From contig DATFGQ010000025.1 of assembly GCA_035249305.1 (NCBI GenBank), positions 1 through 64,000 of the forward strand: a stretch of DNA of 64,000 bases, given 5' to 3'. The notes beneath the pieces were generated by a model that worked only from the letters and a program-made list of their open reading frames with translations, had not been told where the DNA came from and did not search any database. Position numbers and translations under genes: made by a program. The first letter of the stretch is position 1. The number at the start of each line of letters is the position of its first letter. Of this stretch, positions 51,061 to 60,304 are shown piece after piece. The DNA is from DASUNP01 sp035249305. Its GTDB lineage: Bacteria; Acidobacteriota; Blastocatellia; UBA7656.

Positions 51061-52299
51061 TTATAGAAGATAGCGGCGGCGAACCATCTCAAGCGCCGCC
51101 GTCGATGCGCGCCACCTTATCAGGTGGCGGTCGCCCGGCAATATCAGCCGCCGGTTCGAGGTCATAATGTCGTCGGCCAGCCCTATGTAGACAGTCCCGA
51201 CGGGCACGGCCTCTGTGCCCCCGCCTGGCCCGGCAACCCCGGTCACGCTCAGTCCGATGGTCGCGCCGGTCCGCTCTTTGACGCCGCGGGCCATCGCCTC
51301 GGCCACTTCGCCGCTCACCGCGCCTCGGCTCTCTATCAGATCGCGCGGCACGCCGAGCAAAGCCTCCTTCGATTCGTTCGTGTAGCTGACGACGCTTCCA
51401 ACAAAGTAATCGCTCGCGCCCGGCACTCTCGTGATCCGCTCGGCGATCAACCCGCCCGTGCAGCTCTCCGCCGTGGCTATCGTGTAGCGCTTGATCAAGA
51501 GCCGGTTGCCTATGACCGATTCTAACGTCTCGCCCGTCGTGGTGTAGACATGCTCCTTGAGCCTCTCTTCCAGCTTGTCCGCTAGATCGTCGACCAGCTC
51601 TTCGGCGCGCGCGACCGTCTCGGCCGTGGCCGTCAGGTGTATCTCTATGTCCGAGTCCGTGAACAGTATCGTAGTCTGCGGGTTCGTGTACTGCGTGTAA
51701 ATCTCGGCGATCATGTCGTCGAGCGCCGATTCGCCTAGCCCCGTCACTTTGAGCAATCGCTTTGATATGCGCGTGCCGCGCGACATCTTTTCGAGCTCGG
51801 GCATGACGTAGTCGTTAAACATCGGCTGGTTTTCGCGCGGCGGTCCGGGGAGCAGCACGATGAGCTTCCCTTCCTGCTCCATGCGGATTCCCGGCGCGGT
51901 CCCGTTCGGGTTCGGCAGCACCTGGGCCCCGCGCGGGATCAGTGCCTGGCGCTCGTTGTTCGGCGTCATCTGGTAGCCGCGGCTTGAAAAGCGATGGCGG
52001 ATCTGTTCAAGGACTTCGTAATCGAGCATAAGCTGTCGGCCCGACACGCGGGCGAAGACTTTGCGCGTTATGTCGTCTTCCGTAGGCCCGAGCCCGCCCG
52101 TCGAAATAATCACGTCCGAGCGCCTGAGCGCGTCGCGAACGGCCTCTTCCAGCCGCGCTTCTTCGTCGCCGACTATCGTTTTTTGCAGCACGGAAATGCC
52201 TATGGAGTTCAACCGCTCCGTGAGCCACAACGAGTTCGTGTCGGTCCGGTGAGGCGTCAGTAACTCCGAGCCGATGGCTATGATCTCTGCTTTCAACAT
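51061..52299 (-). CDS. cinA: CinA family protein (competence/damage-inducible, NMN deamidase-type)
   Basis: The 412-residue protein has an N-terminal MoCF/MogA-like domain (IIAIGSELLTPHRTDTNSLWL, ISTGGLGPTEDDITRKVF) and a C-terminal CinA amidohydrolase domain (TIATAESCTGGLIAERITRVPGASDYFVGSVVSYTN, SVTGVAGPGGGTEAVPVGTVYIG). In characterised members the C-terminal domain deamidates NMN in NAD recycling. It overlaps the upstream adenylyltransferase gene by 7 bp, which fits a shared NAD role. Confidence 0.95.
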   Translation of the reverse strand: MLKAEIIAIGSELLTPHRTDTNSLWLTERLNSIGISVLQKTIVGDEEARLEEAVRDALRRSDVIISTGGLGPTEDDITRKVFARVSGRQLMLDYEVLEQIRHRFSSRGYQMTPNNERQALIPRGAQVLPNPNGTAPGIRMEQEGKLIVLLPGPPRENQPMFNDYVMPELEKMSRGTRISKRLLKVTGLGESALDDMIAEIYTQYTNPQTTILFTDSDIEIHLTATAETVARAEELVDDLADKLEERLKEHVYTTTGETLESVIGNRLLIKRYTIATAESCTGGLIAERITRVPGASDYFVGSVVSYTNESKEALLGVPRDLIESRGAVSGEVAEAMARGVKERTGATIGLSVTGVAGPGGGTEAVPVGTVYIGLADDIMTSNRRLILPGDRHLIRWRASTAALEMVRRRYLL

Positions 52300-53009
52300 T
52301 GTATTCTCTCGCCGCCGTAAAGCCCTTTCTCTTTTATGTAAAGCTCGACCGCCCGTGGGACTAGCCCGCCGATCGCCAGCCCCGCGCGCACCCGGTCGCG
52401 CACGCGCGTAGCGGACATCTCCCCGATGTCGGCGGGGATATCGAAGTACGAGACGCGCCCGGCCAACTCTTTCAGTTCGCGGTTGACCAGCGCGCGGATC
52501 TCGCCTTCGCCCGAGCCGCGTCGGCCGGTTACGACGAGCCGGCTGCGCGCGAGCAAGTATCGCAGCGCGCCCATGCGGTCGGTGAATTTTCGGTGATACT
52601 TTCGCGTGTACCTGTCTTCGCGGTCGACCACGCGCTCGAATGTATCGAAGCCGACGACGAAGTGCAAATCGGTTTGAGGCGGGTAAGCCGACCCGAGCGC
52701 GTCGACCATGTCTACGAAAAAAGCGTGCGACGAGACGCCTATCGACACTCGCGGCTCACCTTCAAACGCTAGCTCAAGCATCCGCAAGCGGTCTTCGAGC
52801 GAGCAGTCGTATTCCGATTTATCCGCGTTCGCCAGGCCGGCCAGCGCCAGCGTTTCGTCGAGCAGAAACTCTCGCGCGGCGCGGCGCGTAAGCTCGACGT
52901 GAGCCGTGGTCGTGGGGTTGAATGACGAAGCGAAGACGCCCAATCGCGGCCCGGTCATCTCGGCCTGCTTGATGAATTGAATGAAAGGCCCGGTAATCTC
53001 TTCAGACAT
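52293..53009 (-). CDS. Nicotinate/nicotinamide-nucleotide adenylyltransferase-like protein
   Basis: The 238-residue protein has the nucleotidyltransferase start GVFASSFNPTTTAHVELTRRA (a T-x-x-H form of the HxGH motif), VVGFDTFERVVDR and the SATRVRDRV end motif (ISxxxxR class). It is probably NadD-like and would make NAD or NaAD. It sits between pgpA and cinA and overlaps cinA by 7 bp, so a linked NAD salvage step is likely. Another nucleotidyl transfer is possible. Confidence 0.85.
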   Translation of the reverse strand: MSEEITGPFIQFIKQAEMTGPRLGVFASSFNPTTTAHVELTRRAAREFLLDETLALAGLANADKSEYDCSLEDRLRMLELAFEGEPRVSIGVSSHAFFVDMVDALGSAYPPQTDLHFVVGFDTFERVVDREDRYTRKYHRKFTDRMGALRYLLARSRLVVTGRRGSGEGEIRALVNRELKELAGRVSYFDIPADIGEMSATRVRDRVRAGLAIGGLVPRAVELYIKEKGLYGGERIQC

Positions 53010-53031
53010 TCTGAGGATTCATAACACGCGG

Positions 53032-53544
53032 CTATATCAACCGCAACCAGAGGCCGAGCGCGACGAGCGCGGCCGCATAGATGCCCGCCAGCGCGTCGTC
53101 GCTCATTACGCCCCAGCCCGCGCGCAACCGCTCAAGCTTTCGTATGGGGTACGGCTTGAAGATGTCGAACAGGCGGAAGAGCACGAAGGCGACGATCACG
53201 CCCAGGACCGATGGCGCTATGGCTACGGGCGTGAGCGCGATCAACTGGCCGCTCACCTCATCGATGACGACCTGGCTCGGGTCTTCGAGCTCGCAGATGT
53301 GACAGGCGCGCGTGGCCGACCAGACTCCGATGGCGAATACGATCAGGTTGAGGGCTACGAGCAGGTAGAGGTGAGCGCGCGGATTATCGACCATCAGGGC
53401 GCTGGTCGCGATGAAGATCGCCAGCGCCTCGATCGCGCCGAACGTGCCGGGCGCTATGGGCGCAAACCCGACTGCAGCGCCGGTGGCGATGAGGTAGGCT
53501 GCGCGGTCAAGCGCCGACCGGTCGGTTTTTTTTGTTTCGACCAC
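53032..53544 (-). CDS. pgpA: Phosphatidylglycerophosphatase A
   Basis: The 170-residue membrane enzyme has the PgpA motifs GFAPIAPGTFGA, DPSQVVIDEVSGQ and FRLFDIFKPYPIRKLERLRAGWGVMSDDALAG. It dephosphorylates PGP to phosphatidylglycerol. The GTG start overlaps the rimO stop by one base (TAGTG), so the genes are coupled. Confidence 0.93.
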   Translation of the reverse strand: MVETKKTDRSALDRAAYLIATGAAVGFAPIAPGTFGAIEALAIFIATSALMVDNPRAHLYLLVALNLIVFAIGVWSATRACHICELEDPSQVVIDEVSGQLIALTPVAIAPSVLGVIVAFVLFRLFDIFKPYPIRKLERLRAGWGVMSDDALAGIYAAALVALGLWLRLI

Positions 53545-54908
53545 TAGACGATCCGGCCAACGAGATCGTAATCGAGGGCTTCGGTTATCTCTACGGTGAC
53601 GAAATCGCCGGGGCGGGCCTCGGAGCCTTCCGGCATGTCGTTGATCAGAATTGAACCGTCGATCTCGGGGGCCTGCGACTCCGCGCGGCCTTCAAGCAGC
53701 AGGTCGCTCTGCTTCGACTTGCCTTCGAGCAGCACCCTCAAGCGCCGGCCGACCATCCCGCGATTCTTGCGGCGGACGATGCGCGCCTGCTCTTTCATAA
53801 GGCGCTCGCCGCGCCGCTCTGCGACCTGCGGCGCGACTTTTTCGTCAAGCGCGATGGCGGCGGAATTCTCTTCATCCGAATAGGTGAAGACGCCCACGTT
53901 ATCGAACTTCGCGGCGCGCACGAAATCGACTAGCTCTTCGAAATCCTCTTCGCGCTCGCCGGGGAAGCCTGTGATGAACGTAGTGCGGACCGTGACGTTG
54001 GGGACGCGCTCTCGTATGCGACGGAGCATCCTTTCATACGAAGCGCGGCCGCCGCCTCGGCGCATGCGCGCCAGGACGCGGTGGCTGACGTGTTGGAGCG
54101 GGATGTCGAAATAGTTGCAGACGTTCTCCCGCTCGCGCATCACGTCGAGCAGCCCGTCGGTGATGTTCGTAGGGTAGCAGTAAAGAAATCGCACCCACTC
54201 GACGCCCTTCACGTCGGCAAGGCGCTCGACCAGCCGCGCCAGCCCCTCGCGGCCGAGCGCGAGGTCCGAGCCGTAGCTCGTAGTGTCCTGAGAGATCAGC
54301 ACTATCTCTTTGACCCCCTGAGCGGCGAGCATCTCGACTTCCTTAATAATAGATTCCGGCGAGCGGCTGCGGAACGAGCCGCGCAGGCGCGGGATGATGC
54401 AGAAGGCGCAGGTGTGATCGCACCCTTCGGCGATCTTCACGTAAGCCGTGTAGGGCGCGGTGGCGCGAAGCCGCGGCGTCGTCTCGTCATAAAGATAAAG
54501 CTCGGGGGCAGAAGCTCCATCGCTGTAGACGGGCAGCCGGCGGCGGCCTCCGGATTCCGCAACGTCGAGAATATCTTCGATCTGGTTGACGCCGATGCAG
54601 GCGTCTATTTCCGGTATCTCGCGGCGAAGCTCGTCGCGGTATCGCTCGACCAGACATCCCGCGACGATCAACCGCTTGAGGTTGCCGGTCTGTTTAAGCT
54701 GGGCCATCTCAAGGATCGTGTTGACAGATTCCTGGCGGGCCGATTCGATGAACCCGCACGTGTTGACGACCAGCACGTCGGCCGACTCTGACTCGGTGGT
54801 GAGCTCATACCCGCTGCGCGCGAGCAGACCCATCATCACTTCGCTGTCGACTAGGTTCTTGGGACAGCCGAGGCTGATCATCCCTACTTTTTTCTTTTCA
54901 GTTGCCAT
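53544..54908 (-). CDS. rimO: Ribosomal protein S12 methylthiotransferase RimO
   Basis: The 454-residue radical SAM enzyme has the N-terminal cluster cysteines in ISLGCPKN, VNTCGFI and AGCLVERY, the radical SAM CDHTCAFC, and a C-terminal TRAM domain (VGRRLRVLLEGKSKQSDLLLEGRAESQ). It methylthiolates Asp of S12. ATG 54908 (MATEKKKVGMISLG) is the normal family start; the open frame upstream to 55007 runs into repeats and is rejected. It heads the rimO-pgpA-adenylyltransferase-cinA operon. Confidence 0.95.
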   Translation of the reverse strand: MATEKKKVGMISLGCPKNLVDSEVMMGLLARSGYELTTESESADVLVVNTCGFIESARQESVNTILEMAQLKQTGNLKRLIVAGCLVERYRDELRREIPEIDACIGVNQIEDILDVAESGGRRRLPVYSDGASAPELYLYDETTPRLRATAPYTAYVKIAEGCDHTCAFCIIPRLRGSFRSRSPESIIKEVEMLAAQGVKEIVLISQDTTSYGSDLALGREGLARLVERLADVKGVEWVRFLYCYPTNITDGLLDVMRERENVCNYFDIPLQHVSHRVLARMRRGGGRASYERMLRRIRERVPNVTVRTTFITGFPGEREEDFEELVDFVRAAKFDNVGVFTYSDEENSAAIALDEKVAPQVAERRGERLMKEQARIVRRKNRGMVGRRLRVLLEGKSKQSDLLLEGRAESQAPEIDGSILINDMPEGSEARPGDFVTVEITEALDYDLVGRIV

Positions 54909-54993
54909 GTGAACAAACGCGCCGCGCGCGGAAACAGGTATTTTAACCGAGGGCCGACGGATTTTCCAAGTCCTGAGTGCTGAGTCCTGAGTG

Positions 54994-55171
54994 CTGAGTA
55001 ATAGCAAGCCACTCGGCTCCGTAGGAGCCGGATGTTTGTAGATGATCGCGAGGCAGGTCCCCCAACCCCGTAGGGGTTGAATGTCTGGTATGCAACTCCT
55101 ACGGAGTTGGGGCGCATTTACGCTATTGTTCTACAAACATTGAGCCCCGCAGGGGCTTCCCAGACGCCCTC
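54994..55171. mobile_element. MITE-like element, copy C (left end degraded)
   Basis: The right end CAGACGCCCTC matches copies A, B and D. The left terminal repeat is lost or diverged; the sequence starts CTGAGTAATAGCAAG. Internal palindromes GGCTCCGTAGGAGCC, AACCCCGTAGGGGTT and CAACTCCTACGGAGTTG are present. An 11-bp CTGAGTAATAG occurs on both sides (54994-55004, 55171-55181). Confidence 0.7.
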
Positions 55172-55191
55172 TGAGTAATAGTTTTCACTCA

Positions 55192-55406
55192 GAGGGTGTC
55201 TGAAAAGTCCCCGGAGGGGACATATTCAATAGCCAGGGGCATCGCCCCTGGAAATCGTTTGTCATAATCGACAAGCCCTGAAAGGGCGATATAACTATCG
55301 CGCCCTTTCAGGGCTTCTTGTTGTATGACGTGTTACCCGGCGCGATGCGCCGGGCTATTGAATAACGCCCTTTCAGGGCTTTTGCTCCCACTCTTCAGAC
55401 ACCCTC
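55192..55406. mobile_element. MITE-like element, copy D (215 bp), TCA target duplication
   Basis: The ends GAGGGTGTCTGAAAAG and CTTCAGACACCCTC are inverted repeats, flanked by TCA (55189-55191, 55407-55409). The interior differs from copies A-C: it has AGCCCTGAAAGGGCG palindromes, CAGGGGCATCGCCCCTG and CCCGGCGCGATGCGCCGGG. Copies C and D together fill the 512-bp gap between rimO and the VWFA gene. Confidence 0.85.
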
Positions 55407-55420
55407 TCAGCCCTCAGCAC

Positions 55421-56389
55421 TCATTTTGGCGCCTGGTAGCTGGTGCGGCTCGCGCGGACGATTGCGCCGGGCTGTTTGACCTCCACGCGGATCTGGTGCG
55501 TGCGGCCGTCGCGGCGGTTCTTTTCCGGCGGGTAGTAGGCCAGCGTGTAGCTCGATCGTATCTCTTCGGCTATGGCTTTAAAGACCGGCGTGAAGTCTCG
55601 CGTGTCGGCGGAAAAATCCGCGCCGCCCGTCAGCGGGACGACTCGCGCTACGTCGAGCAGCGTCAATGACCGCTGCCCCCCCGTGCCGGCGACGTAGGAC
55701 GGGAGCGTTATCGAATAGACCGTGACTTCGGCGTCATTGGCGCGCTGTATCATATCGCGCTGGTCTACGGTGTCGACCGAATCGTAACCGTCGCTGATGA
55801 CTATGACGACGCGGCGGAGCCTGCGCCCCCCGCGAAACCGCGGCGCGCGCTTGAGCATGGAGATCGAGCGGTCAATGGTCGCGAATATCCTGGTCAAGCC
55901 TTCGGGCTTGCCTATGCGGCGAAAGGCCTGGCCGATCTTCTTCGGGTCGCTCGTGAAGTCCTGCACTACGCGGGCCTCCGTGTTGAAGGCGACTATCGCA
56001 AAGAGCGATTCCGGCCGCACAAGCTTGATGAAGCTCTCGGCCGCGTCGCGCTGGCGGTCCACCTCTTCGGGCTTGATGCTGCCGGAGGTATCGAGCGCGA
56101 AGATGACCGCAAGCGGTCGCGAGAGCGCCGCCTCTTCGGTCGCCTCGAAAAAATCGAGCTTTCTAGGCTCGCCGTCCTCGTAGATGGCGAAGTCTTCAGG
56201 CTTGAGGTTACGAATAAAATTGCCGTTCTTGTCCGTCACCGTAGCGTCTACGGTCACAAGCTCTGTCCCTAATTTGATAGGATCATCGTCCTGCCCGATG
56301 GCCGCGGGCGCGATCACCAGCAGTACCGCCAAAGCGGCCGCCAGAGCCGTTTTCAGGCCATCACCTTTCAACTTCAAAGGTCCCTTCAC
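55421..56389 (-). CDS. VWFA-domain protein of the acidobacterial TIGR03436 type
   Basis: The 322-residue secreted protein has a Sec signal (TALAAALAVLLVIAPAAIG), a short beta domain (VTVDATVTDKNGNFIRNLKPEDFAIYEDG) and a VWA domain with the MIDAS motif DTSGSIK and VVIVISDGYDS. The FYEDGEPRKL-type pre-domain plus VWA is the TIGR03436 family. It binds metal and likely partners; function unknown. The GTG start has GAGGTAA upstream. Confidence 0.92.
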   Translation of the reverse strand: MKGPLKLKGDGLKTALAAALAVLLVIAPAAIGQDDDPIKLGTELVTVDATVTDKNGNFIRNLKPEDFAIYEDGEPRKLDFFEATEEAALSRPLAVIFALDTSGSIKPEEVDRQRDAAESFIKLVRPESLFAIVAFNTEARVVQDFTSDPKKIGQAFRRIGKPEGLTRIFATIDRSISMLKRAPRFRGGRRLRRVVIVISDGYDSVDTVDQRDMIQRANDAEVTVYSITLPSYVAGTGGQRSLTLLDVARVVPLTGGADFSADTRDFTPVFKAIAEEIRSSYTLAYYPPEKNRRDGRTHQIRVEVKQPGAIVRASRTSYQAPK

Positions 56390-56522
56390 GCTGTTACCTC
56401 ATATAATGTGTATAAAGGAATTCAATAAAGCTTAACACGCGCGAGCGTCGGCGAGACAGCGAAAATTGACGCTCCGAGAACCGGGTGTTAGACTTGACGG
56501 TTCGAAGATAGGAGGAGAACTG

Positions 56523-56693
56523 GTGCCGGTAAGCGAGAAACTGCTTGAGATCCTTGCCTGCCCCGTGTGCAAGGTCAAAGTCGAGATGAAGCCGGACGCG
56601 AGCGGGCTGAAATGCCCCGCCTGTAAGCGCGTCTACCCTATAGACGACGATATGCCCGTTATGCTTAGCGACAAGGCAGTGATTGAAGAGTGA
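56523..56693 (+). CDS. Trm112-like zinc protein (56 residues)
   Basis: The product has two CxxC pairs, CPVC and CPAC, and ends RVYPIDDDMPVML, the Trm112/UPF0434 pattern. In bacteria such proteins often lie beside LPS genes. The GTG start at 56523 has AGGAGGAG just upstream, which excludes the longer frame from 56466. It overlaps the next gene by 4 bp. Confidence 0.88.
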   Translation: MPVSEKLLEILACPVCKVKVEMKPDASGLKCPACKRVYPIDDDMPVMLSDKAVIEE

Positions 56694-57733
56694 GAGAAGC
56701 AGTCTTTGATGGCGCGTCGCGCGGCGCGGGGCTGGACTGGTCAAAGGTTCGCCGGGTCTTGCTTGTACGTCTGCGCTCCATAGGCGACACGGTGCTGATG
56801 ACCCCCTGCCTTGCCGCCCTCAAGTCGTGGCGCCCGGACCTACGTCTGACCGTATTATCCGAACCGCTCTCGGCGCCCCTTCTGGAAGATCACCCGCACG
56901 TAGACGATTTGATAGTCGCGCCAGCGGGCCTCGCCGCGCGCGCGCGCGCAGTCGGCCGCCTGCGCCGCGAGCGGTTCGACGTAGCGTTCAACATGCACGG
57001 GGGGACGACCGCGACATTTCTTACGAGCCTTTCGGGCGCGCGCCGCTCGGTCGGTTATAAGGGCTATCGTTACTCCTGGCTCTTGGACGATCGCGCGACC
57101 GCGCCCGACGTGATACTCGGCCGCGGGCTGATCCACAGCGTAGAGCAACAGCTCGCGCTGCTGTTGTGGGCAGGGGTGCCGTGGCCCGCCGAAGGTCCGC
57201 GCTTGAGCTTGAATCTTTCTGAACCGGCTCGTGTACGCGCGCGGGCTCGCCTTGACGAGGCGGACTCGGGCCAGTCGCGGTTCGCTTTGATAGCGCCGTC
57301 GGCGGCCTTCGAGTCTAAGAGGTGGAAGGCCGCGGGGTTTGCGGCCGTGGTCGACCACCTCGCACGCATATATAATTTGCCGTGTCTGGTCGTAGCTGGC
57401 CCCGGCCAGGAGCAGGTCGCGCGCGAAGTTTCTGAGTGGGCTCATTCGAAGCCGAAGGTCTTAGCCGGGCTGAGCCTGAAAGAGTTGATGGCCTTGATCG
57501 ACATGGCGGCGATATTCGTGGGCAACGACAGCGGCCCCGCGCACATAGCGGCCGCGCTCTCGCGCCCGATGGCCGTCGTCTTCGGCTCGTCCGACGTGCG
57601 CGTGTGGCGCCCGTGGACCGAATCGGTTTACCGCGTGATCGAAAGCGCGGGCCTCCCGATCGAGCAGGTTCCGGATGCGCGCGTGATCGCGGCCGTCGAC
57701 GATGTCATGCAGTCGGCGGCGAATCAGATTTGA
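56690..57733 (+). CDS. Glycosyltransferase family 9 (ADP-heptose:LPS heptosyltransferase)
   Basis: The 347-residue protein shows the GT9 start VLLVRLRSIGDTVLMTPCLAALK, the ALIAPSAAFESKRWKAAGFAAVVDHL mid region and VGNDSGPAHIAAALSRPMAVVFGSSD, the donor-binding site. Such enzymes add heptose to the LPS core. GTG 56690 overlaps the Trm112-like stop (GTGA). A heptose-7-phosphate kinase follows 18 bp downstream, which supports the assignment. Confidence 0.9.
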   Translation: MREAVFDGASRGAGLDWSKVRRVLLVRLRSIGDTVLMTPCLAALKSWRPDLRLTVLSEPLSAPLLEDHPHVDDLIVAPAGLAARARAVGRLRRERFDVAFNMHGGTTATFLTSLSGARRSVGYKGYRYSWLLDDRATAPDVILGRGLIHSVEQQLALLLWAGVPWPAEGPRLSLNLSEPARVRARARLDEADSGQSRFALIAPSAAFESKRWKAAGFAAVVDHLARIYNLPCLVVAGPGQEQVAREVSEWAHSKPKVLAGLSLKELMALIDMAAIFVGNDSGPAHIAAALSRPMAVVFGSSDVRVWRPWTESVYRVIESAGLPIEQVPDARVIAAVDDVMQSAANQI

Positions 57734-57751
57734 GATTTGAGATTACCGGGT

Positions 57752-58735
57752 ATGTCTGAATTATCGCGCGAGCGCGCGGAAAAAATAACATCCGATTTCG
57801 AGGGCAAACGCATACTCGTCGTCGGCGACATGATGTTGGACGAGTTCATCTGGGGCCGCGTGCGCCGCATATCCCCGGAAGCGCCTGTCCCCGTCGTCGA
57901 AATCGAGCGCCACACGCTCGCGCTCGGCGGGGCGGGCAACGTCGTCTCGAACCTTGTCGCGCTCGGCGCGGTCGTCTCGCCTTTGGGCGTAGTCGGCGAC
58001 GACATGGGCGCGGACCGCCTGCGCGAGGCTTTCAAAGAGATCGGCGTCAGCACCGATTCGCTCGTCATAGACGCGAGCCGCCCGACCACGCTCAAGACCC
58101 GCATACTCGCGCACAACCAACAGGTCGTCCGCGCCGACCGCGAGAGCCGCGCCGCCATCCCCGAAGAGATTCAGGACCGGATAATCGAGCGCTTCACGGG
58201 CGAGATCGAATCGGCCGACGCCGTAGTGGTGTCGGACTACAACAAAGGGCTGCTCGCGCCGCGCGTGCTATCGCGCTCGCTTCAGTCGGCGAGCGAGCTG
58301 GGGCTCACGGTCTGCCTCGACCCGAAACAGCGCAACTTCGCTTTCTACGAGCCCGTCACCGTCATCACGCCGAACAACCAGGAGGCGGCCGAGGCGGCCG
58401 GCATTGCCATAGAAGATGAAGAGAGTTTGATCGAAGCCGGCAGACGCATACTAGAATCGATAGCCTGCCGGGCGGTGCTTGTGACGCGCGGCGAAGAGGG
58501 AATGACGCTTTTTACGGGCGGGGGCGAGGTGACTCACCTCCCGACCAGAGCGCGCGAGGTCTACGACGTGACGGGCGCGGGCGACACCGTGATTGCGACG
58601 CTCGCGCTGGCGCTTGCGGCCGGGGCGGGGCTCGCCGAAGGCGCCATGCTCGCCAACCACGCGGCCGGCGTCGTCGTCGGCAAGCTCGGGACCGCAACGG
58701 TCTCGCGCCAGGAGTTGCTCGACACGTTTGAATAG
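57752..58735 (+). CDS. rfaE1: D-glycero-beta-D-manno-heptose-7-phosphate kinase (single-domain RfaE1)
   Basis: The 327-residue PfkB-family kinase shows KRILVVGDMMLDEFIWG, ISPEAPVPVVEIERHTLALGGAGNVVSNL and the anion-hole DVTGAGDT. It lacks the adenylyltransferase domain of bifunctional HldE. It phosphorylates heptose-7-P in ADP-heptose synthesis, feeding the GT9 enzyme. ATG 57752 is preferred to TTG 57737; the ribosome site is weak. A TTGAATAGTCT tandem follows its stop. Confidence 0.92.
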   Translation: MSELSRERAEKITSDFEGKRILVVGDMMLDEFIWGRVRRISPEAPVPVVEIERHTLALGGAGNVVSNLVALGAVVSPLGVVGDDMGADRLREAFKEIGVSTDSLVIDASRPTTLKTRILAHNQQVVRADRESRAAIPEEIQDRIIERFTGEIESADAVVVSDYNKGLLAPRVLSRSLQSASELGLTVCLDPKQRNFAFYEPVTVITPNNQEAAEAAGIAIEDEESLIEAGRRILESIACRAVLVTRGEEGMTLFTGGGEVTHLPTRAREVYDVTGAGDTVIATLALALAAGAGLAEGAMLANHAAGVVVGKLGTATVSRQELLDTFE

Positions 58736-58827
58736 TCTTGAATTTTGAATAGTCTTGAATAGTGTTGACTGGCATGCGGGGTCGTAGTTTTATAGTCCGC
58801 AGAAGAATAGAGAGAACGGAGCAAAGA

Positions 58828-60144
<1,317 letters not shown>

Positions 60145-60224
60145 ACGCGCGACGGCCGTCTAAATCGCTGGACCCGCGCGGCAAGGGCTATTTGTTGTGA
60201 TTTCTTTGCGAGGGCGGCTGGAAG

Positions 60225-60250
60225 AATCTTAGATCGAGAAATCTAAGATT
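60225..60250 (+). terminator. Rho-independent terminator candidate after the sugar dehydrogenase
   Basis: Arms AATCTTAGAT (60225-60234) and ATCTAAGATT (60241-60250) form a 10-bp perfect stem with a 6-nt loop, followed by TTG. It ends the envelope-sugar gene set. Confidence 0.65.
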
Positions 60251-60304
60251 TTGTGATAAAGTTTCTGAGGTTTTTGCGGTTGGACCCGGCCACGAAACTT
60301 TGGG

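Noticed and set aside
10440..55406. CRISPR-like array from the recurrent palindromic units
   Set aside because: The units are hairpins with variable spacing inside elements with terminal repeats; there are no regular spacers and no cas genes.
55325..55669. Plus-strand 114-codon frame opposite the VWFA gene and copy D
   Set aside because: It is antisense to the VWFA gene and begins inside the repeat.
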